Positions 1 to 6,987 of a stretch of 25,136 nucleotides of DNA are shown here, in pieces; within the stretch, counting starts at the first letter, position 1, and each line of letters starts with the position of its first letter. The stretch is from positions 1-25,136 of the forward strand of contig JBBRFW010000053.1 in NCBI GenBank assembly GCA_038241255.1, given 5' to 3'. This DNA is from Schlegelella_A sp038241255 (GTDB lineage: Bacteria > Pseudomonadota > Gammaproteobacteria > Burkholderiales > Burkholderiaceae_C). The position numbers and the translations under genes were made by a program. The notes under the pieces were generated by a model. The model had not been told where the DNA came from and searched no databases. It saw nothing but the letters and a program-made list of their open reading frames with translations.

Positions 1-404
1 TGTCCGCCCCCTCCGAGACGCCGGGATCGGCGAACATCGACTTCGTCATCTTCCCCGAGCGCAGGATGGTGGCGGAGAACACGTTCCGCCCGCCGTGGTA
101 TCACCGCAACCTCATGAGCGAATTCATGGGTCTGGTCTACGGCGAGTACGACGCCAAGCCCGGCGGCTTCAAGCCCGGTGGCGCCAGCCTGCACAACGCG
201 ATGGTGCCGCACGGCCCCGACGAAGAAGCCTTCGAGCGCGCGAGCAACACACCGCTGGCGCCGCACAAGCTCGACCACACGCTGGCCTTCATGTTCGAGA
301 GCCGCTACAAGTTCATCCCGACCGGGTTCGCGCTCGCGAGCCCGCAGCTCGATCAACGCTACGCCGATTGCTGGACGGGCTTGCAGGACAAGTTCAAACC
401 ATGA
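1..404 (+). CDS. hmgA: Homogentisate 1,2-dioxygenase, C-terminal part (5' end outside window)
   Basis: Final ~133 codons of an iron-dependent ring-cleaving dioxygenase that converts homogentisate to maleylacetoacetate in tyrosine/phenylalanine breakdown. The reading frame is open from base 3 to a TGA at 402-404. The fragment keeps the family's metal-site signatures: WYHRNLMSEFMG (His and Glu six residues apart) and PHGPDEEAF, with its His exactly 30 residues after that Glu, the same spacing as the His335/Glu341/His371 iron ligands known from the human enzyme. The stop overlaps the fahA start in an ATGA, so the two pathway genes are probably translated together. The N-terminal two thirds lies before the window. 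Identification is very secure; completeness of the gene cannot be judged. Confidence 0.96.
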   Translation, partial: SAPSETPGSANIDFVIFPERRMVAENTFRPPWYHRNLMSEFMGLVYGEYDAKPGGFKPGGASLHNAMVPHGPDEEAFERASNTPLAPHKLDHTLAFMFESRYKFIPTGFALASPQLDQRYADCWTGLQDKFKP

Positions 405-1711
405 CATTGCTCAACGCCACCCACGACCCGAAGCTGAAGAGCTGGGTCGCTTCGGCCAACACGGCCGAGACCGACTTTCCGATCCAGAACCTGCCGTTCG
501 GGCGCTTTCGCCGCATCAACACGACCGAGCCGTGGCGCATCGGTGTCGCGATCGGCGACCACATCCTCGACCTGAAACTCGCGGCCGACGCTGGCGCGTG
601 GAGCGCCGACGCGCAAGTGATGCTCGCCTCGCTCGCACTCGGCGACCTGAATGTGTTCATGGCGCGCAGCGCCGCGTCACGCAGCGCGCTGCGCGCTGAA
701 CTCTCGGCTGCGCTCTCAGAAGGCAGTGCGCAGCAGGAGGCACTCGACCGCGCGCTGCTGCCGCAGAGCGAAGCGCAGATGACGCTGCCCTGCGCGATCG
801 GCGACTACACCGACTTCTACACGGGCATCCACCACGCGACCGCCGTCGGCAAACTGTTACGCCCCGACAACCCGCTGCTGCCGAACTACCCGAGCGTGCC
901 GATCGGTTACCACGGCCGTGCGTCGTCGATCGGCGTCAGCGGCCAGCGGTTCAAGCGGCCGATGGGGCAGACGAAGGGCGAGGCGCCGACGCCGGTGTTC
1001 GGCCCCAGCCAGCGCATCGACTACGAGCTCGAACTCGGCCTGTTCGTCGGGCCGGGCAACGCGCTCGGCGATTCGATTTCGATCGAGGCTGCAGAGGATC
1101 ATCTGTTCGGCGTGTGCCTGCTGAACGACTGGTCAGCGCGCGACCTGCAGGCGTGGGAGTACCAGCCGCTCGGTCCGTTCCTCGCGAAGAACTTCGCGAC
1201 GACGATCTCGCCGTGGGTCGTCACGATGGAGGCGCTGGCGCCGTATCGCACAGCGTTCACGCGTCCGGCCGGCGATCCGCAACCGCTGCCGTATCTCGAT
1301 TCACCGTTCAATCGCGATCACGGCGCGCTGGCGATGACGCTCGAAGTCTGGCTGAAGACCGCCGCGATGCTGGCGGCCGGCGAACCCGCCGTGAAGCTGT
1401 CGCACTCGGGCGTGGCCGAGGCCGCCTACTGGACTTTCGCGCAGCTCGTCACGCACCACAGCGTCAACGGCTGCAATCTGCAACCCGGCGACCTGCTCGG
1501 CTCGGGCACGCTCTCGGGCCCGACGCCGGACCAGAGCGGCTCGCTGCTCGAACTCAGCGCCGGCGGCAAGCAGAAGATCACGCTGCCGAACGGCGAACAG
1601 CGCACGTTCCTGCAGGACGGCGACACGGTCACCTTGCGCGGCTACTGCGCGCGCGCGGGTGCAGCGCGCATCGGCTTGGGCGAGGTCAGCGGCACGGTCG
1701 TCGCTGGCTGA
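401..1711 (+). CDS. fahA: Fumarylacetoacetase
   Basis: Cytosolic hydrolase of 436 aa that splits fumarylacetoacetate into fumarate and acetoacetate, the last step after homogentisate dioxygenase. The ATG at 401 was chosen because it overlaps the hmgA stop and gives an N-terminus like the family's (MTLLNATHDPKLKSWV); the frame also runs open upstream through hmgA, but that is a shadow. Family motifs in order: DYTDFYTGIHHAT (metal Asp and catalytic His region), IGYHGRASS, DYELELGLF (paired metal-binding Glu), LLNDWSARDLQAWEY (metal Asp) and GPFLAKNF; the C-terminus has the usual GTLSGP. Length matches the ~420-440 aa family. About 40% of Glu codons are GAA (8 GAA, 11 GAG by hand count), noticeably more than in hemA downstream. 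Confidence 0.97.
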   Translation: MTLLNATHDPKLKSWVASANTAETDFPIQNLPFGRFRRINTTEPWRIGVAIGDHILDLKLAADAGAWSADAQVMLASLALGDLNVFMARSAASRSALRAELSAALSEGSAQQEALDRALLPQSEAQMTLPCAIGDYTDFYTGIHHATAVGKLLRPDNPLLPNYPSVPIGYHGRASSIGVSGQRFKRPMGQTKGEAPTPVFGPSQRIDYELELGLFVGPGNALGDSISIEAAEDHLFGVCLLNDWSARDLQAWEYQPLGPFLAKNFATTISPWVVTMEALAPYRTAFTRPAGDPQPLPYLDSPFNRDHGALAMTLEVWLKTAAMLAAGEPAVKLSHSGVAEAAYWTFAQLVTHHSVNGCNLQPGDLLGSGTLSGPTPDQSGSLLELSAGGKQKITLPNGEQRTFLQDGDTVTLRGYCARAGAARIGLGEVSGTVVAG

Positions 1712-1722
1712 TCAGCGCCTGA

Positions 1723-2337
1723 TCAACGGGAAAGCGCGAGCTTCACCCCGAAACCGATCAGGAAGACACCGGCGAGCTTCTGCAGCGCACCCGAAATCGT
1801 CGGGTGCGCACGCAAGCGTTCAGCCAGGCGGTGCGTCAGCAGCACAACGATCAGGCCGTATAGAAAGGTCAGCGCCGCGATCGTCGCGGCCATCACCGCG
1901 AACGGCAGCAAGCCCATGTGCTGCTTCGGGTCGACGAACAGCGGGAAGAACGCCATGTAGAACACGATCGCTTTCGGGTTCAGCAAGGTGATCACGAACG
2001 ACTGCCGGAAGAAATGACTCGGCTGCATCTGCAGCACGGGCCGGTCGCCCGGCTTGGCCAGGATCATGCGCAGGCCGAGCCACGCGAGGTAGCCGGCACC
2101 GAGCCACTGGACGGCGCCAAAAGCCGCCGGCGACGCCGCCAGCAGCGCGGCAACACCGGCGACCGCCGTCCACATCAGCACCTGGTCGCCGACGATCAGC
2201 CCGAAGATCGAGCCGAAGCCGCCGCGCAGGCCTCCCTTGCCGGTCGACGTGATCAGCGCGAGGTTGCCCGGGCCGGGAATCAGCAGGAACACGATCACGG
2301 CGACGACGAACGAGGGGTAGTCAGCAATGCCGAACAT
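1723..2337 (-). CDS. LysE/RhtB-family amino-acid exporter
   Basis: Inner-membrane protein of 204 aa with the hydrophobic pattern of the LysE/RhtB efflux family (about six membrane segments). The first segment carries the family-like stretch FLLIPGPGNLALITSTGKGG; LNPKAIVFYMAFFPLFV in the middle is also typical. Members export amino acids or related metabolites; the substrate here cannot be read from sequence. I chose the ATG at 2337 over a GTG four codons upstream at 2349 because the bases coding the upstream codons contain GGAG six bases before the ATG, a normal ribosome-binding site. It converges on fahA with only 11 bases between the stops and is divergent from the secreted-protein gene. 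A homoserine/threonine exporter or leucine exporter are equally possible names. Confidence 0.9.
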   Translation of the reverse strand: MFGIADYPSFVVAVIVFLLIPGPGNLALITSTGKGGLRGGFGSIFGLIVGDQVLMWTAVAGVAALLAASPAAFGAVQWLGAGYLAWLGLRMILAKPGDRPVLQMQPSHFFRQSFVITLLNPKAIVFYMAFFPLFVDPKQHMGLLPFAVMAATIAALTFLYGLIVVLLTHRLAERLRAHPTISGALQKLAGVFLIGFGVKLALSR

Positions 2338-2398
2338 GGGCAACTCCACAAGCGAAACACGAGGCGGGCGGTGATGGTACGTCAGCCGATGGGCACGG

Positions 2399-2404
2399 TA
2401 AAAT
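2399..2404 (+). promoter_or_regulatory. Candidate -10 box for the secreted-protein/miaB unit
   Basis: TAAAAT (5 of 6 to the sigma-70 -10 consensus) lies 30 bases before the ATG at 2435, in the space divergent from the LysE-type gene. No good -35 is visible at the usual spacing, so this is only a candidate. Confidence 0.3.
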
Positions 2405-2434
2405 GGGCACCCTCACCACTCCGACAGCCACTGG

Positions 2435-2836
2435 ATGAACACCATGTACCGCTGTGCCGCTCGTTCGTTGATCGGCGCGATCGTCGCGCTCGGCCTTGTT
2501 GCCTCCGCCGCCGCGCAACTGCGTGCGTTCACGCCGAACACCTTGCGCGGCACGCTCGTTTTCGGCGAGTACCCGGCCGTCGTGTTGAACGGCAAGAGCC
2601 GCACGCTGTCGCCCGGCTCGCGCGTGCGCAACCAGCAGAACACGATCGTGATCGCCGCGACCCTCACCGGCACGAAGGCGGTCGTGAACTACACGCTGGA
2701 CACGACCGGCGACCAGTTGCGCGACGTCTGGATCCTGACGCCCGACGAAGCCGCCAAGCGCCCGTGGCCGACGACGGTCGAAGAGAGCCGCACGTGGATC
2801 TACGATCCGGCTTCGATGACCTGGACCAAGCCGTGA
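2435..2836 (+). CDS. Small exported protein of unknown function upstream of miaB
   Basis: A 133-aa protein with a classical Sec signal peptide: MNTMYRCAAR, a hydrophobic core (LIGAIVALGLVA) and a likely signal peptidase I site after SAAA, before Gln28. The mature part (about 106 aa) is soluble-looking and has a central run reading RTLSPGSRVRNQQNTIVI followed by VVNYTLD and DVWILTPDEA, suggesting a small beta-rich fold; there are no cysteines in the mature chain. From memory, similar small periplasmic proteins occur next to miaB in Burkholderiales; no function is known to me. Its stop overlaps the GTG start of miaB (GTGA), so the two are probably co-translated. ATG 2444 is an alternative start that would also keep the signal peptide. 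Confidence 0.82.
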   Translation: MNTMYRCAARSLIGAIVALGLVASAAAQLRAFTPNTLRGTLVFGEYPAVVLNGKSRTLSPGSRVRNQQNTIVIAATLTGTKAVVNYTLDTTGDQLRDVWILTPDEAAKRPWPTTVEESRTWIYDPASMTWTKP

Positions 2837-4200
2837 GCGCGACCGCCACCGGCAAGAAGGTCTTCATCAAGACAGGGGCCACAAGGAAAGTCTTTATCAA
2901 GACTTTTGGTTGCCAGATGAACGAGTACGACTCCGGCAAGATGGCCGACGTGCTGCATGCGGCGCAAGGCTACGAGCCCACGAGCAATGTCGACGAAGCC
3001 GACCTGATCCTGTTCAACACCTGCTCGGTGCGCGAGAAGGCGCAGGAGAAGGTGTTCAGCGACCTCGGCCGCGTCAAGCACCTGAAGGCACGCGGCGCGC
3101 TGATCGGCGTCGGCGGCTGCGTGGCGAGCCAGGAAGGCGCTGCGATCGTCGATCGCGCACCCTACGTCGACCTGGTCTTCGGACCGCAGACGCTGCATCG
3201 CCTGCCCGAGATGCTGGCGCGGCGCCGGAGCTCAGGCCGGCCCCAGGTCGACATCCGCTTCCCTGAGATCGAGAAGTTCGACCACCTGCCGCCGGCGCGC
3301 GTGGACGGGCCGACGGCTTTTGTCTCGATCATGGAAGGCTGCTCGAAATACTGCTCCTACTGCGTCGTTCCCTACACGCGCGGCGAGGAGGTCTCGCGAC
3401 CGTTCGACGACGTGCTGGTCGAAGTCGCCGGACTCGCTGACCAAGGCGTCCGCGAAGTGACGCTGCTCGGCCAGAACGTCAACGCCTATCGCGGCGCCAT
3501 GGGCGGATCGGGCGAGGTCGCCGATCTCGCGACGCTGGTCGAGTACGTCGCCGAGATCCCGGGCATCGAGCGCATCCGCTACACGACGAGCCACCCGAAG
3601 GAGTTCAGCCACGCGCTCATCGACGTGTACGGTCGCACGGCCAAGCTTGTCGACCACGTGCACCTTCCGGTCCAGCACGGCAGCGACCGCATCCTCGCGG
3701 CGATGAAGCGCGGCTACACGGCGGTCGAATACAAGAGCACCATCCGCAAGCTCCGCGCCGTCCGGCCGAAGATCGCCATCTCGAGCGATTTCATCGTCGG
3801 CTTCCCGGGCGAGAGCGACGACGACTTCGAGCGCACCATGGCGCTCGTCGAGGACGTAGGCTTCGACTACAGCTTCAGCTTTCTCTTCAGCGCGCGGCCG
3901 GGCACCCCGGCCGCCGCGCTCGCCGACGACATTCCGGCCGAGGTCAAGGCGGCGCGTCTGCAGCGGCTGCAGTCGGCGATCGAGGCGAGCGGCGGCGCCG
4001 CGAGCCGAGCTCTCGTCGGCACCGTGCAGTCGATCCTCCTCGAAGGCCGCTCGCGCAAGGACGGCGACGAGCTGATGGGACGCACCGAGTGCAATCGGGT
4101 CGTGAACCTCTGCGCCGGCGATCACCGGGCCGGCGAGATCGTCGATGCGAGGATCAGCGAAGTGCGCGGCCATTCGCTGCGCGGCGAGCTGGTCGGCTAG
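2833..4200 (+). CDS. miaB: tRNA-2-methylthio-N6-isopentenyladenosine synthase (MiaB)
   Basis: Radical-SAM methylthiotransferase of 455 aa that adds the methylthio group to i6A37 of tRNAs. Cysteines for the N-terminal cluster are C27, C64 and C96; the radical-SAM CxxxCxxC is C170, C174, C177 (EGCSKYCSYC). A TRAM RNA-binding domain fills the last ~65 residues. Start: GTG at 2833, overlapping the preceding stop; there is no in-frame ATG before the essential C27, but also no clear ribosome-binding site. Odd: the N-terminus reads KKVFIKT-GAT-RKVFIKT-FGCQMN, with KVFIKT twice 30 bases apart. MiaB normally has this strand once, right before FGCQMN. The second copy has more A/T at third positions than its surroundings. 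The rest of the protein looks intact. Confidence 0.95.
   Translation: MSATATGKKVFIKTGATRKVFIKTFGCQMNEYDSGKMADVLHAAQGYEPTSNVDEADLILFNTCSVREKAQEKVFSDLGRVKHLKARGALIGVGGCVASQEGAAIVDRAPYVDLVFGPQTLHRLPEMLARRRSSGRPQVDIRFPEIEKFDHLPPARVDGPTAFVSIMEGCSKYCSYCVVPYTRGEEVSRPFDDVLVEVAGLADQGVREVTLLGQNVNAYRGAMGGSGEVADLATLVEYVAEIPGIERIRYTTSHPKEFSHALIDVYGRTAKLVDHVHLPVQHGSDRILAAMKRGYTAVEYKSTIRKLRAVRPKIAISSDFIVGFPGESDDDFERTMALVEDVGFDYSFSFLFSARPGTPAAALADDIPAEVKAARLQRLQSAIEASGGAASRALVGTVQSILLEGRSRKDGDELMGRTECNRVVNLCAGDHRAGEIVDARISEVRGHSLRGELVG
2857..2904 (+). repeat. Imperfect direct repeat at the miaB 5' end
   Basis: Two 18-base copies (2857-2874 and 2887-2904), 15 of 18 bases identical, both in frame and both encoding KVFIKT, separated by 12 bases encoding GATR. 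Differences are mostly silent third-position changes, so this is not a fresh exact duplication. Confidence 0.85.
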
Positions 4201-4224
4201 CGAGCTCGACTTCGGCATTCGCCG

Positions 4225-4506
4225 TCATCGCTCGCCGCCACGGAATCCGGCCCACCAGAGCGCGACCGCGCAGGAGAGCACCATCGCAGCGTAAGTCGCC
4301 ATGCGGCCGTCGTGGCCGAACAGGACCAGTCCGCCGATCGAGGCCAGCGCCGAGGCGCCGCTCGCCCATCGCCACAGTCGCAAACCGACGCCGCGGCCGA
4401 GCTCGCGGCCCCAGATCAGCTGCGTCAACCCTGCCGCGAAAGCGCCCACAACCGCGGGTGGCGCCAAGTAGTTGGTGAGATGCCAGAAGGCGTCGGCGGC
4501 TTCCAA
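4225..4506 (-). CDS. Small integral membrane protein divergent from hemA
   Basis: A hydrophobic 93-aa protein starting, in my reading, at a TTG (4504-4506) to give MEAADAFWHLTNYLAPPAVVGAF. Three membrane segments are apparent: around residues 8-30, 45-65 and 70-88. The frame extends upstream into hemA on the other strand, where an ATG at 4560 gives a hydrophilic extension that I consider spurious. No ribosome-binding site is clear. It is convergent with miaB (24 bases between stops) and divergent from hemA. I recall small membrane proteins of unknown function in this position beside hemA in betaproteobacteria; I cannot assign a role. The start is uncertain, the existence of the gene fairly likely. 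Confidence 0.68.
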   Translation of the reverse strand: MEAADAFWHLTNYLAPPAVVGAFAAGLTQLIWGRELGRGVGLRLWRWASGASALASIGGLVLFGHDGRMATYAAMVLSCAVALWWAGFRGGER

Positions 4507-4518
4507 GGGCGCGAATTT

Positions 4519-4524
4519 TATAAT
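4519..4524 (+). promoter_or_regulatory. Perfect -10 box (TATAAT) immediately before hemA
   Basis: TATAAT ends six bases before the hemA ATG at 4531. With the usual 6-8 base distance the transcript would begin at, or next to, the start codon. No -35 hexamer is convincing. The reverse strand of the same A/T-rich patch (4512-4525) also offers a TATAAA that could serve the divergent membrane-protein gene. Confidence 0.5.
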
Positions 4525-4530
4525 CTGTCG

Positions 4531-5814
4531 ATGAGCGTCTTCGCCCTGGGGCTCAACCACACGACCGCGCCGCTCGATCTGCGCGGCCGGTTCGCACTCG
4601 CGCCGCAGCAGCTGGCGACCACTCTGAAGTCGTTCCGGTCGCGTCTGGAGCCGGTCGAGGAAGTGGCGATCGTGTCCACGTGCAACCGAACCGAGATCTA
4701 CGTCGGCGCGCCCGCGAGCGCGATCGCGCCGGCGATGGATTGGCTAGCCGACCTCGGTCAGGTCGAGACGGCGACGCTGCGCTCGCACGCCTACCTGCTC
4801 GAGGGACCCTCGGCGGCGCGCCATGCTTTCCGGGTCGCGAGCGGCCTCGATTCCATGGTCCTCGGCGAGCCGCAGATCCTGGGCCAGCTGAAGCAGGCGG
4901 TGCGCGAGGCCGGAAGTGCCGGGACGCTCGGCAGCACGCTGCAGCAGATGTTCCAGCGCTCGTTCGCGGTCGCCAAAGAAGTGCGCTCGTCGACCGAGAT
5001 CGGCGCGCACTCGATCAGCATGGCAGCCGCCGCGGTGCGGCTCGCCTCGCAGCTGTTCGAGGACCTGAGCCAGACCAAGGTGCTCTTCGTTGGCGCGGGC
5101 GAGATGATCGAGCTCGCAGCGACGCACTTCGCGGCGCGCCAGCCGCGCCTCATCGCCATCGCCAACCGCGGCGCTGCGCGCGCCGACGAGATCGGGGCCC
5201 GCATCGCCGCCACGACCTTCCCGCTCGCCGACCTGCCGTCGCGACTGGCCGAGTTCGACATCGTCGTCTCGAGCACCGCGAGCTCGTTGCCGATCATCGG
5301 CCTGGGCGCGGTCGAGCGCGCGCTGAAGGCGCGCCGGCACCGGCCGATGTTCATGATCGACCTCGCCGTGCCGCGCGACATCGAGCCCGAGGTGGCGCGC
5401 CTCTCGGACGTCTACCTCTACACCGTCGACGACCTGTCGGCGCTGGTGCAGATCGGCGGCGAGAAGCGCGAGGCGGCGGTGGCCCAGGCCGAGGCGATCA
5501 TCGAGACCGGCGTGCAGAGCTTCGTGCAGTGGCTCGATCGGCGCGGCTCGGTGCCGCTGATCCAGGCGCTGCACGCGCAAGCCGACGACTGGCGCTCGCT
5601 CGAGATCGCCCGCGCGAAGAAGCTGCTGGCGGGTGGCGAGGACGTCGACGCGGTCCTCGAGGCGCTGTCGCGCGGGTTGACCCAGAAGATCCTGCACGGC
5701 ACGCTCGCCGAGCTGAACGCCGCTGAAGGCGACGAGCGGGGTCGGCTGGCACAGACGGTGACGCGCCTCTTCCTGCGCGGCGGCGGCCGCCACCCAGGCA
5801 ACGACAAGCGCTAG
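4531..5814 (+). CDS. hemA: Glutamyl-tRNA reductase
   Basis: NADPH-dependent enzyme of 427 aa that reduces glutamyl-tRNA(Glu) to glutamate-1-semialdehyde, the first committed step of C5-pathway heme synthesis. The N-terminal catalytic domain has GLNHTTAPLDLRGRF and STCNRTEIY with the nucleophile Cys51; SGLDSMVLGEPQILGQ is another hallmark. The NADP-binding domain follows (VLFVGAGEMIELAA), then a C-terminal helical dimerisation region. The ATG at 4531 gives the standard N-terminus; the open frame extends far upstream without family similarity. It begins the series hemA-prfA-prmC found in many proteobacteria. The position of a TATAAT box suggests an extremely short or absent leader. Glu is coded almost only by GAG (25 GAG, 3 GAA). 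Confidence 0.97.
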   Translation: MSVFALGLNHTTAPLDLRGRFALAPQQLATTLKSFRSRLEPVEEVAIVSTCNRTEIYVGAPASAIAPAMDWLADLGQVETATLRSHAYLLEGPSAARHAFRVASGLDSMVLGEPQILGQLKQAVREAGSAGTLGSTLQQMFQRSFAVAKEVRSSTEIGAHSISMAAAAVRLASQLFEDLSQTKVLFVGAGEMIELAATHFAARQPRLIAIANRGAARADEIGARIAATTFPLADLPSRLAEFDIVVSSTASSLPIIGLGAVERALKARRHRPMFMIDLAVPRDIEPEVARLSDVYLYTVDDLSALVQIGGEKREAAVAQAEAIIETGVQSFVQWLDRRGSVPLIQALHAQADDWRSLEIARAKKLLAGGEDVDAVLEALSRGLTQKILHGTLAELNAAEGDERGRLAQTVTRLFLRGGGRHPGNDKR

Positions 5815-5887
5815 CGACGATCTCGTCGCGCCGCAGCAGCGGCGCACCGACGCCGCCTTGCTTTGTCGTCAGCGTCTTTACCGCACC

Positions 5888-6985
5888 ATGAAAACTTCAT
5901 TTCGCCAGCAATTCGAACGGCTCGCGCTGCGCCTCGGGGAGCTCGATGCGCTCCTCGCCGATGGCGGCGTGGCCGCCGACATGAAGCGATACCGCGAGCT
6001 CGGCCGCGAGCACGCCGAAGCGAGCACGCTGGTCGACCTGTTCCGCCGCTACGAGCATCGCGAGCGCGACCTCGCTTCGGCGAGCGAGCTCCTCGCCGAA
6101 TCGGCAGGCGACGACGAGATGGTCGGCTTGGCGCGGGACGAAGCCGCCGCCGCCTCCGCCGACCTCCAGCGCCTGCTCGCCCAGCTGCAGGCGGCGCTCC
6201 TGCCTCGCGACGAGGACGATTCGCGCAATGTCTTCCTCGAGATCCGCGCCGGCACCGGCGGCGACGAATCGGCGCTCTTCGCCGCAGACCTCGCGCGCAT
6301 GTACCTGCGCTACGCAGAGCGCAAGCGCTGGCGCACCGAGATCCTGTCCGAGAGCGCGAGCGATCTCGGAGGCTACAAGGAGCTGGTCGTGCGCATCGAC
6401 GGCGACCTCGCCTACGCGGCACTGAAGTTCGAGTCGGGCGGCCACCGCGTGCAGCGGGTGCCGGCCACAGAGACGCAGGGCCGGATCCACACCAGCGCCT
6501 GCACGGTCGCGGTGCTGCCGGAGCCCGACGAAGCCGAAGAGGTCACGCTCGATCCCAGCGAGCTGCGCATCGACACCTTCCGCGCCAGCGGCGCCGGCGG
6601 CCAGCACGTCAACAAGACCGACAGCGCCATCCGCATCACGCACCTGCCGACAGGCATCGTCGCCGAATGCCAGGACGATCGCTCGCAGCATCGCAACAAG
6701 GCGAAGGCGCTCGCCGTGCTGACCGCGCGGCTGCGCGAGAAGGAGCGATCCGAGCGCGCCGCCAAGGAAGCCGCGACGCGAAAGGGCCTGATCGGCAGCG
6801 GCGACCGCAGCGACCGCATCCGCACGTACAACTTCGCGCAGGGCCGCGTCACCGACCACCGCATCGGCCTGACGCTTTACAAGCTCCAGTCGATTCTCGA
6901 CGGCGACCTGGACGAGGTGATCGCCGCGCTGCAGGCGGCGCAGGCTGCCGAGCAGCTCGCCGAGCTCGAGACCGGCGAGTCGTGA
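5888..6985 (+). CDS. prfA: Peptide chain release factor 1
   Basis: Class-I release factor of 365 aa that reads UAA and UAG in the ribosomal A site. The codon-recognition tripeptide region reads RVPATETQGRIHTS: PAT marks RF1 rather than RF2 (SPF). The catalytic GGQ is at residues 237-239 within GAGGQHVNKTDSAIRITHLPTG; its Gln is the substrate of PrmC, encoded next. Length agrees with the usual ~360 aa. The ATG at 5888 gives MKTSFRQQFERLALRLGELDALL, the expected beginning; there is no strong ribosome-binding site in front. It follows hemA after 73 bases and precedes prmC by two, so the three are probably one transcript. Confidence 0.97.
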   Translation: MKTSFRQQFERLALRLGELDALLADGGVAADMKRYRELGREHAEASTLVDLFRRYEHRERDLASASELLAESAGDDEMVGLARDEAAAASADLQRLLAQLQAALLPRDEDDSRNVFLEIRAGTGGDESALFAADLARMYLRYAERKRWRTEILSESASDLGGYKELVVRIDGDLAYAALKFESGGHRVQRVPATETQGRIHTSACTVAVLPEPDEAEEVTLDPSELRIDTFRASGAGGQHVNKTDSAIRITHLPTGIVAECQDDRSQHRNKAKALAVLTARLREKERSERAAKEAATRKGLIGSGDRSDRIRTYNFAQGRVTDHRIGLTLYKLQSILDGDLDEVIAALQAAQAAEQLAELETGES

Positions 6986-6987
6986 CG

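Noticed and set aside
95..400. Upstream extension of the fahA frame to a 538-aa protein
   Set aside because: The extension lies wholly inside hmgA in another frame and is Arg-rich shadow coding; the ATG at 401 gives the family N-terminus.
1706..1733. TGATCA-containing palindromes between fahA and the LysE-type gene as a bidirectional terminator
   Set aside because: Short stems without a T-run; not distinguishable from chance.
1918..2832. Apparent 760-aa fusion protein ending in MiaB
   Set aside because: The first ~300 residues are antisense to the LysE-type gene or out of frame with the secreted protein and look like nothing known; only the part from 2833 is MiaB.
4744..5847. Long open frame antisense to hemA
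   Set aside because: Arg/His/Leu-rich composition typical of the reverse strand of GC-rich genes; it mirrors hemA and has no domain signature.
5863..6987. Open frame through prfA fused to PrmC
   Set aside because: An Arg-rich +1 shadow of prfA; the methyltransferase begins at 6988.
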